From Serpens sp035497915 (lineage in GTDB: Bacteria > Pseudomonadota > Gammaproteobacteria > Pseudomonadales > Pseudomonadaceae), in NCBI RefSeq assembly GCF_035497915.1, contig NZ_DATJCS010000009.1, forward strand, positions 7,689 through 71,688: DNA of 64,000 nt, written 5' to 3'. Positions 54,567 through 61,438 of the stretch are shown here, piece by piece (the first letter of the stretch is position 1; each line of letters begins with the position of its first letter). Under the pieces are notes generated by a model. That model was not told where the DNA came from and did no database searches. It worked only from the letters and a program-made list of their open reading frames with translations. A program made the translations under genes and the position numbers.

Positions 54567-56867
54567 ATGAGTCACTCGCAAACGCCGCTGCCCCCATCCC
54601 TGGCGCAGCGCTATCCGGTGCTGATCGTGGCCAGTACCCAGGGGCATGAGGACAGCATCATCCTCAGCAGAGCTCAGGCGGTCATGCGGGCACTGCAGGC
54701 CCATGACCTGGAGGTTGAGCTGGCCAGCTCCCTGGGCGATGCTGAAATCGCCTTCCACGCCAATCCCGCCTATTGCTGCGTGATCCTTGCCTGGGGCCTG
54801 TGCGAGCAGGACCTGGACAAGGCCCGGCAGGTGATCCGCCTGATTCGCCAGCGCACCGCCCAGCTGCCGATCATGCTGGGCATGAGTCAGGCGCACCAGC
54901 GGCGCGTGCCGCTGCAGTTCGTCGAGCAGATGGACGGCTTCATCTGGCTGCCGGAAGACAGCCCGGACTTCATCGCCGGACGCATCGCGGCGGCCGCCAG
55001 CCGTTATCTCGACAGCATTTTGCCGCCGTTCTTCGGCGCGCTGGTCAACTTCGCCGACACCTGCGAATACTCCTGGCACACCCCCGGCCATACCGGCGGC
55101 ACCGCCTTCATGAAGACCGCGGTGGGGCGCAGTTTCCTCGACTTCTACGGCGAGCAGATGCTGCGCTCCGATCTCAGCGTGTCGGTCGGCGAACTGGGCT
55201 CGCTGAACGATCACTCGGGGCCGATCGCCGAGGCGGAACGCTATGCGGCGCGGGTGTTCGGTGCCGACTTCACCTTCTTCTCGGTGGGCGGCAGCTCGGC
55301 CAGCAACCAGATCATCCTGCACGCCTCGGTCACCGACGGCGATGCCGTGCTGGTCGACCGCAACTGCCACAAGTCGCTGAACTACGCGCTGAACCAGTCC
55401 GGTGCGGTGCCGCTGTACCTGCGTCCGCGGCGCAATGCGCGCGGCCTGATCGGCCCGGTGCCGCAGAGCGAGCTGAGCCCCGAGGCGGTGGCGAAGAAGA
55501 TCGCCGAAAGCCCGCTGGCGCGCGACAAGCAGACCCGCCCGGTGCTGGCGGTGCTGACCAACTCGACCTATGACGGGCTCTGCTACAACGTGCAGACCAC
55601 CACCCGCGAGCTGAGCAAGACGGTCGACCGCATCCACTACGACGAGGCCTGGTACGCCTATGCGCGCTTCAACCCGCTCTACGAGGGGCGCTACGGCATG
55701 CACCGCGGCGAGCGGCACGCCGACGATGCCACGGTGACCGTGACCCACTCCACCCACAAGCTGCTCGCCGCCCTGTCGCAGGCGTCGATGATCCATATCC
55801 GCTCGGGCAAGGTGCCGGTCAAGCCGGCGCTTTTCAACGAAGCCTTCATGATGCACACCTCCACCTCGCCGCAGTACAGCATCATCGCCTCCACCGACGT
55901 GTCGGCGAAGATGATGGACGACGCCGGCGAATACCTCACCGACGAATCCATCAGCGAGGCCATCGCCTTCCGCCAGGCGATGGCGCGGCTGGGCAATGAA
56001 ATGCGCCAGCGCGATGCCCAGGACTGGTGGTTCGGCGTGTGGCAGCCGGACGAGGTGGAGGGGGTGCCGTTCGCCGACCTCGATCCACGCGTGCTGCGCC
56101 ACGGCGACGCTTGGGTGCTCAAGCCCGGCGACACCTGGCACGGGTTTGGCGACCTGGGGGCGGACTACTGCATGCTCGACCCGATCAAGGTCACAGTGCT
56201 GACGCCAGGGCAAAGCCTGGAGGGCGAGATGGAGGGCAGCGGCATTCCGGCGCCGCTGGTGTCGTCCTTCCTCTCCAGCCGCGGCATCGTGGTGGAGAAG
56301 ACCGAGCCCTATTCGATCCTGTTGCTGTTTAGTGTCGGCGTGACCCGTGGCAAGTGGGGTTCGCTGGTCGCCGGGCTGATGGAGTTCAAGCGCTATTACG
56401 ACGCCAACACGCCGCTGGAGCAGGTGATGCCCGAGCTGGTGGCCGAGCACGCCGCGCGCTATGCCGGCATGGGCCTGCGCGACCTGGCCGAGGCGATGCA
56501 CCAGGACATGCTGGATTCGAACCTGCTGCACAACATGGACGCGGCCTTCAGCCTGCTGCCCGATCCGGTGGCCTCTCCGCGCGACACCTATGCGCGGCTG
56601 GTGAAGGGCGAGATCGAACAGATCGCCGTGCGCGACATGCTCGGCCGCACGGCTGCCGTGCAGATCGTGCCGTATCCGCCGGGCATCCCGTTGATGATGC
56701 CGGGCGAAAAGGCTGGCGCCGACAAGCGCGCCATCATCGATTACCTGCTGGCCATGGAGCTGTTCGACAGCCATTTCCCGGGCTTCGGCCATGACAACCA
56801 CGGCGTCGAGGTGGAGCACGACGCCGAGGGACAGCTCACTTACAGGGTCTACGTGGTCAAACAGTAA
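54567..56867 (+). CDS. Orn/Lys/Arg decarboxylase, LdcA-like (second copy)
   Basis: 766 residues, same domain layout: degenerate receiver-like wing (about 18-140), PLP core with HYDEAWYAYARFNP and catalytic Lys398 (HSTHKLLAALSQASMIH), C-terminal domain. YSWHTPGHTGGTAF, SDLSVSVGELGS and WWFGVWQPDEVEG resemble Pseudomonas LdcA-type lysine decarboxylase, but arginine or ornithine cannot be excluded. The wing lacks the acidic residues seen in the first copy. It lies 71 nt downstream of that copy; their differences suggest separate substrates rather than a recent duplication. Confidence 0.93.
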   Translation: MSHSQTPLPPSLAQRYPVLIVASTQGHEDSIILSRAQAVMRALQAHDLEVELASSLGDAEIAFHANPAYCCVILAWGLCEQDLDKARQVIRLIRQRTAQLPIMLGMSQAHQRRVPLQFVEQMDGFIWLPEDSPDFIAGRIAAAASRYLDSILPPFFGALVNFADTCEYSWHTPGHTGGTAFMKTAVGRSFLDFYGEQMLRSDLSVSVGELGSLNDHSGPIAEAERYAARVFGADFTFFSVGGSSASNQIILHASVTDGDAVLVDRNCHKSLNYALNQSGAVPLYLRPRRNARGLIGPVPQSELSPEAVAKKIAESPLARDKQTRPVLAVLTNSTYDGLCYNVQTTTRELSKTVDRIHYDEAWYAYARFNPLYEGRYGMHRGERHADDATVTVTHSTHKLLAALSQASMIHIRSGKVPVKPALFNEAFMMHTSTSPQYSIIASTDVSAKMMDDAGEYLTDESISEAIAFRQAMARLGNEMRQRDAQDWWFGVWQPDEVEGVPFADLDPRVLRHGDAWVLKPGDTWHGFGDLGADYCMLDPIKVTVLTPGQSLEGEMEGSGIPAPLVSSFLSSRGIVVEKTEPYSILLLFSVGVTRGKWGSLVAGLMEFKRYYDANTPLEQVMPELVAEHAARYAGMGLRDLAEAMHQDMLDSNLLHNMDAAFSLLPDPVASPRDTYARLVKGEIEQIAVRDMLGRTAAVQIVPYPPGIPLMMPGEKAGADKRAIIDYLLAMELFDSHFPGFGHDNHGVEVEHDAEGQLTYRVYVVKQ

Positions 56868-56940
56868 CGCCCGGCTCCCGCCGCCCGGGCGCGCTGCCCG
56901 GGCACAGGGCCGCCGCCGAGGACAGCGCGAGGAGTCTGGT

Positions 56941-58272
56941 ATGGCTGAGTCAAGCAAGAAGATGGGCCTGGTGGGCCTGACCACCCTGGTGGCGGTCAAC
57001 ATGATGGGCTCGGGCATCATCATGCTGCCCTCGAACATGGCACAGCTGGGCGCCGTCTCGCTGCTGTCGTGGATCGTCACGGCGATTGGCTCGATGGCCA
57101 TCGCCTACTGCTTCGCCCAGTGCGGCCTGCTCTGCAACCGCTCGGGTGGCATGTCGGCCTACAGCGAGGAGGCGCACGGCAAGTCGGCGTTCTTCCTGTG
57201 CTCCTTCCTCTACTTCCTGTCGCTGGCCATCGGCAACGTGGCGATCGGCATCTCGGCGGTCGGCTACCTGTCGTCGTTCGTGCCCTGGCTGAGCAGTGGC
57301 GCCATTCCCCTGTTCATCGGCACGGTCGGCCTGCTGTGGATCACCACGGTGGCCAACTTTGGCGGGCCGAACATCACCGGCAAGTTCGGCACGGTCACCG
57401 TCTGGGGCGTGATCATCCCGGTGGCCGGCCTGAGCCTGATCGGCTGGTTCTGGTTCGAGCCGGAGGTGTTCGCCGCCGCCTGGAACCCGAACGACATCGC
57501 CGTCAGCGATGCCATCACCCAGAGCATCCCGCTGACCCTGTGGGCCTTTCTTGGCATGGAGTCGGCCGCGCAGAGCTCCGACGCCGTGGAGGATCCCAAG
57601 CGCAACGTGCCGCTGGCCTGCCTGTTCGGCACCCTGGGCGCGGCGGTGGTGTATGTGCTGTCGACCACGGTGATCCAGGGCATCGTGCCGAACGCCGAGT
57701 TGGCCAACTCCTCGGCGCCGTTCGCCTATGTGTATGCGCAGATGTTCAACCCGGTGGTCGGCAACATCATCATGGCGTTGGCCGTGATGGCCTGCGTCGG
57801 TTCGCTGCTGGGCTGGCAGTTCACCCTCGCGCAGACGGCCAAGATGACCGCCGACCAGGGCATGTTCCCGAAACTGTTCTCCCGGGTCACGGCGGCGAAC
57901 GCGCCGATCATCGGCATGATCGTCTGCGGCGTGCTGCAGACCCTGCTGGCGCTGTCGACCATTTCGCCCAACGCCAGCGAGCAGTTCGGCAAGCTGGTCA
58001 GCCTGGCCGCGGTGACCAACCTGATCCCCTACGTCACCGCGCTCACCGGCCTGCTGGTGATGATGTACAAGGCCGATGTCAGCCAGGCGGTGTTCAGCCG
58101 CAACGTGGCGGTTCTGTTGATCGCGATGGCCTACTCGTTCTATGCGATCTATGCCTCCGGCAAGGATGCGGTGTTCGGGGCCACCATCGTGCTGGTGGTG
58201 GGTTACCTGCTCTACGGCTTCATCGCCAAGAACTTCGTCAATGAGCGGCCCGCCGTCGTCGCGGGCAGCTAG
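56941..58272 (+). CDS. potE: Basic amino acid/polyamine antiporter, PotE-like (APC family)
   Basis: 443 residues from the ATG at 56941, which has a GAGGAG-type ribosome site; the upstream extension is not used. About twelve membrane helices. VNMMGSGIIMLPSNMAQLG, TVWGVIIPVAGLSLIGWFWF and LGWQFTLAQTAKMTADQGMFPK closely follow E. coli PotE (putrescine/ornithine), more than AdiC or CadB. It would swap external amino acid for the amine made by the decarboxylases upstream. Which pair it exchanges is not decided by sequence. Confidence 0.92.
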   Translation: MAESSKKMGLVGLTTLVAVNMMGSGIIMLPSNMAQLGAVSLLSWIVTAIGSMAIAYCFAQCGLLCNRSGGMSAYSEEAHGKSAFFLCSFLYFLSLAIGNVAIGISAVGYLSSFVPWLSSGAIPLFIGTVGLLWITTVANFGGPNITGKFGTVTVWGVIIPVAGLSLIGWFWFEPEVFAAAWNPNDIAVSDAITQSIPLTLWAFLGMESAAQSSDAVEDPKRNVPLACLFGTLGAAVVYVLSTTVIQGIVPNAELANSSAPFAYVYAQMFNPVVGNIIMALAVMACVGSLLGWQFTLAQTAKMTADQGMFPKLFSRVTAANAPIIGMIVCGVLQTLLALSTISPNASEQFGKLVSLAAVTNLIPYVTALTGLLVMMYKADVSQAVFSRNVAVLLIAMAYSFYAIYASGKDAVFGATIVLVVGYLLYGFIAKNFVNERPAVVAGS

Positions 58273-58324
58273 GCGGGGTCTTTCCGATTGCCAAGACATC
58301 CGAAGGTAGGGACAGGAGATGAAC

Positions 58325-59224
58325 ATGAAGCCATACAACCCCGTCAGTCTGCTGCTCGCCGGCCTGTTCGCGCTGCTACCGGTGCTGGCTGGCGCCGATA
58401 CGCTCGAACGTGTGCGCATGAGCAATACGTTCAACCTGGGTTATCTCCCCGATCTCGTGCCGTTCAGTGGCGAGGAGGGCGGCAAGGTCAGCGGCTACGG
58501 TATCGACCTGTGCCTGAAGATTGCCGACCGGGTCCAGAAAGAGCTGGGCCTGACCGACATGCGGGTGAACTACCAGGCGGTCAGTGCCGACACGGCCGTC
58601 GGTGCCGTGCGCGCGGGCGAGATCGATATTCTCTGCACCCCGACGCCGGAAACCCTGGAGCGGCGCAAGTCGGTGAGCTACTCGCGGCCGGTGTACACCG
58701 CCGGCCTTTCCGTGGCGGTGCGCGAAGACGCCGCCCCGGCGCTGGTCAGGGTGCTCAGTGGCGAAGCGGTGCACACCGGCCCGACCTGGCGCGCCACCAT
58801 CAACCAGGGGCTGGCCAACCACACCTACGCCACCATCGAAGGCGGCATCACCGAAGACATGATTCGCGACCGGATGCGCAAGCTCGGCGTGATCGCCACC
58901 CTGGTCACGGTCGCCAGTCACGAGCAGGGCCTGCAGCTGGTCGCCGAGCGCAAGGCCGATGCGTTCTTCGGCGAGCGCATGCTGCTGCAGAGCGGTCTAC
59001 GCAAGGGCGCATACGCCGAGCAGATGAGGGTGCTCGACACCATCTTCGCTTTCGCTCCGGTGGCCATGGCCGTGGAGCGCGGCGACGAGGACTTCCGGCT
59101 GCTGGTGGATACTGTGATCAGCGAGCTGTACCGCTCGGGCGGCATCGAGCAGTTGCACAAACAGTACCTGGGGGATCTCCGCGAGGGGGCAAGGCAGCTG
59201 TTTTCTGTCTATGCCCTGCCATAG
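58325..59224 (+). CDS. Periplasmic substrate-binding protein, SBP_bac_3 family
   Basis: 299 residues from the ATG at 58325 (6 nt after AGGAG); an ATG two codons upstream is too close to that site. Signal peptide (LLLAGLFALLPVLAGA, cleaved about residue 23) and an extracellular solute-binding family 3 domain: VSGYGIDLCLKIADRVQ, AGEIDILCTPTPETLERRKSVSYSRP, and the C-terminal LYRSGGIEQLHKQYLG. Family members bind polar amino acids. No ABC permease or ATPase is nearby, so it may serve as a sensor or work with distant partners. Confidence 0.88.
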   Translation: MKPYNPVSLLLAGLFALLPVLAGADTLERVRMSNTFNLGYLPDLVPFSGEEGGKVSGYGIDLCLKIADRVQKELGLTDMRVNYQAVSADTAVGAVRAGEIDILCTPTPETLERRKSVSYSRPVYTAGLSVAVREDAAPALVRVLSGEAVHTGPTWRATINQGLANHTYATIEGGITEDMIRDRMRKLGVIATLVTVASHEQGLQLVAERKADAFFGERMLLQSGLRKGAYAEQMRVLDTIFAFAPVAMAVERGDEDFRLLVDTVISELYRSGGIEQLHKQYLGDLREGARQLFSVYALP

Positions 59225-59306
59225 GGCGAGACGGCCAGCCGGAATAGGTCTTCGGTGGCCTTCCGCGCCGGCGCCCTGATTAACCCATCAAGACAGGAGC
59301 AACACC

Positions 59307-59975
59307 ATGAAGCGTTCCCGCATCGCCATCTCCGGGCTGTTGTTTTCCGCGCTGGTGCTCGGAGGTTGTGCCTCGAAGGACATCACCCAGCCGGAACAGT
59401 ATTCCGGCTTCCTATCGGACTATTCGCGCCTGCAACCGGCTACGTCGGCCACCGGCCAACCGGTGATGCGCTGGATGGCGCCGGGGGTCAAGGTGGACAA
59501 CTACCGGTACATGCAGGTGCAGTCGATCAGCTTCTATCCCGCCCCGAAGCCGACCGAGCAGATCAGCAGCCCGACCCTGGACGAGCTGCAGACCTACGCC
59601 CGTCAGCAAATCAAAACCGCCTTCAGCCGGCGATTCCAGTTGCTTGAGCCGGGCGCGCAGCCCCGTCCGAACACCTTGATCCTGCGGGCGGCCATTACCG
59701 GTGTGGAAGCCGAGGCCGAAGGACTCAAGCCCTATGAGGTGATCCCGATCGCGCTGGTGGTCGCCGCCACGACGAGCGCCACGGGTACCCGCGACCGTAC
59801 GACGGAATTGTTCCTCGAGGCCGAGCTGCTCGACGCGAGTACCGGTCAGCCGGTGTTGCAGGTGGTGCGCAAGGGGTTCGGCGAGGAGTTGGAGAACCGC
59901 GAGGAGCAGGTCACCCTGGCGACCCTCAAGGGCGTGATCGATGGCATCGTGCGCGATATCGAGCGCTTCGAGTAG
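59307..59975 (+). CDS. DUF3313 lipoprotein
   Basis: 222 residues with a lipoprotein signal LVLGGC (lipidated Cys21) followed by ASKDITQPEQYSGFLSDYSRL, typical of DUF3313. Central TLILRAAITGVEAEAEGLKPYEVIPIALVVAA is partly hydrophobic; function unknown. It lies between the binding protein and the RND genes with a good ribosome site (AGGAGC) and is followed by 281 non-coding bases. Confidence 0.85.
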   Translation: MKRSRIAISGLLFSALVLGGCASKDITQPEQYSGFLSDYSRLQPATSATGQPVMRWMAPGVKVDNYRYMQVQSISFYPAPKPTEQISSPTLDELQTYARQQIKTAFSRRFQLLEPGAQPRPNTLILRAAITGVEAEAEGLKPYEVIPIALVVAATTSATGTRDRTTELFLEAELLDASTGQPVLQVVRKGFGEELENREEQVTLATLKGVIDGIVRDIERFE

Positions 59976-60256
59976 GGCTGCATCCGTGCCACCGCCGGCC
60001 CGGGTGTTCAGCCGGCCGCCAGGCGCGGTGCGCGGCCCGGCAGGCCCGGGGGCACTGATGAGCGGCTATCCCGCCGGACCGTCGGGCATCTGTCATGCAC
60101 TACCTTGAAAGCGTTGGGACGCTCAGATCGCAGTTCTGCCACGCAAGGCGGGTACGCGGACCGACGATGCAGGAGCAATGCATCTCTTGCCGGCGGGCAC
60201 GCCAGCCGGGCGAGCGATGCAGCCGTGATCGCGCTGAGCATTGAAGAGGGCGTCCC

Positions 60257-61438
60257 GTGCCAACGTACAGCCATCGCCTGTCGTGTTCCGGCCTAGCACT
60301 GGCCCTGCTGCTGGGGCTGGGCGGGTGCGGTGACGAGCCGCCACCCGCCGCGGCCGTACCGGACATCCCGTTCGTCACTGTCGCCCCGCAGGACGTGAGC
60401 ATCCCCCTGGACGTGGTGGGCGAAACCATTGGTTCCGTCGATGTGACCATCCGCGCCCGGGTGGACGGTTTCCTCGAAGGCATCCATTTCAAGGAAGGCA
60501 CCTTTGTCGATCAGGGCGCCCTGCTTTACACCATTGATCCCCAACCCCTGCAGGCCAAGGTTGCGCAGGCGCAGGCGCTGCTGGCCCAGGCCCGTACTGC
60601 CATGGTCAAGACCCGGTCGGACCTGGAGCGCATCCGCCCGCTGGCCGCGATGAATGCCGTCAGCAAGATCGACCTGGATGCCGCCGTGGCCAACTACGAA
60701 GCCGCGAGGAATCAGGAGGCGGCGGCCAAGGCGCAGGTGCAGCTGGCGCAGCTGGAGTTGGGCTACACGCAGATCCATGCGCCCGAGGGAGGGCTGATCG
60801 GCCTGTCGCAGGCCGAGGTCGGTGACTACGTCAGCCAGAGCAACAATGGCGGGATGCTGAACGTGATCTCGCGCACCGACCCGATTGGCGTGCGTGTCTC
60901 GATCACCGAGCGCGGCTACCTGGAGGCGGTACGGCGGCTGGCGGCGGCCACCGAGCGGGGCGAGGCCGACGGGATGCACCAGCGCACCCTCAAGCTGATC
61001 CTCGCCGACGGCAGTCTGTATGACCACTTGGGAACGCCCACCAAGGTCGATCGCAACATCGATCCCACCACCGGCTCGCTGACCATCGAAGCCGAGTTCC
61101 CCAACCCCCGGAACCTGCTGCGTCCAGGCATGTTCGCGCGCATCCGCTTCGATGCCGACGCGATCCAGGGCGCCATCCTGCTGCCGCAGCGGGCGATCAG
61201 CGAACTGCAGTCGGTCCACCGGGTATTCGTCATCAAGGCGGACGATACCGTGGAGGTTCGTCAGGTGCGGGTCGGGCCGCGGCTGGGCAGCTACTGGGTC
61301 ATCGAATCCGGCCTGCAGGCCGGGGAACGGGTCGCGGTGGAGGGGTTGTTGCGATTGCGCCCCGGCATGACCGTGCGTCCACGCCCGGCCGGGACGGGGG
61401 ATCTGCCGCCGGTGGCGGTGGGTGGCCAGAATGGGTGA
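60257..61438 (+). CDS. RND efflux adaptor (membrane fusion) lipoprotein, MexE-like
   Basis: 393 residues from a GTG (GAAGAGGG ribosome site). Lipoprotein signal ending LGGC (Cys24). Barrel-sandwich half VTIRARVDGFLEGIHFKEGTFVDQGALLYTIDP, helical hairpin (about 100-165) and beta-barrel (about 200-290, GTPTKVDRNIDPTTGSLTIEAEFPNPRNLLRPGMFARI). It couples the pump encoded next door to an outer-membrane channel. Its stop lies 8 nt inside the pump gene. Confidence 0.92.
   Translation: MPTYSHRLSCSGLALALLLGLGGCGDEPPPAAAVPDIPFVTVAPQDVSIPLDVVGETIGSVDVTIRARVDGFLEGIHFKEGTFVDQGALLYTIDPQPLQAKVAQAQALLAQARTAMVKTRSDLERIRPLAAMNAVSKIDLDAAVANYEAARNQEAAAKAQVQLAQLELGYTQIHAPEGGLIGLSQAEVGDYVSQSNNGGMLNVISRTDPIGVRVSITERGYLEAVRRLAAATERGEADGMHQRTLKLILADGSLYDHLGTPTKVDRNIDPTTGSLTIEAEFPNPRNLLRPGMFARIRFDADAIQGAILLPQRAISELQSVHRVFVIKADDTVEVRQVRVGPRLGSYWVIESGLQAGERVAVEGLLRLRPGMTVRPRPAGTGDLPPVAVGGQNG

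Noticed and set aside
54471..57101. 876-codon open frame antisense to the second decarboxylase
   Set aside because: Shadow of GC-rich codon usage; the plus-strand frame has complete family motifs and the antisense product (His/Gln/Val-rich) resembles no family.
59976..60256. Short open frames between the DUF3313 and MexE-like genes
   Set aside because: No ribosome site or family features; the gap has GC-rich palindromes only.
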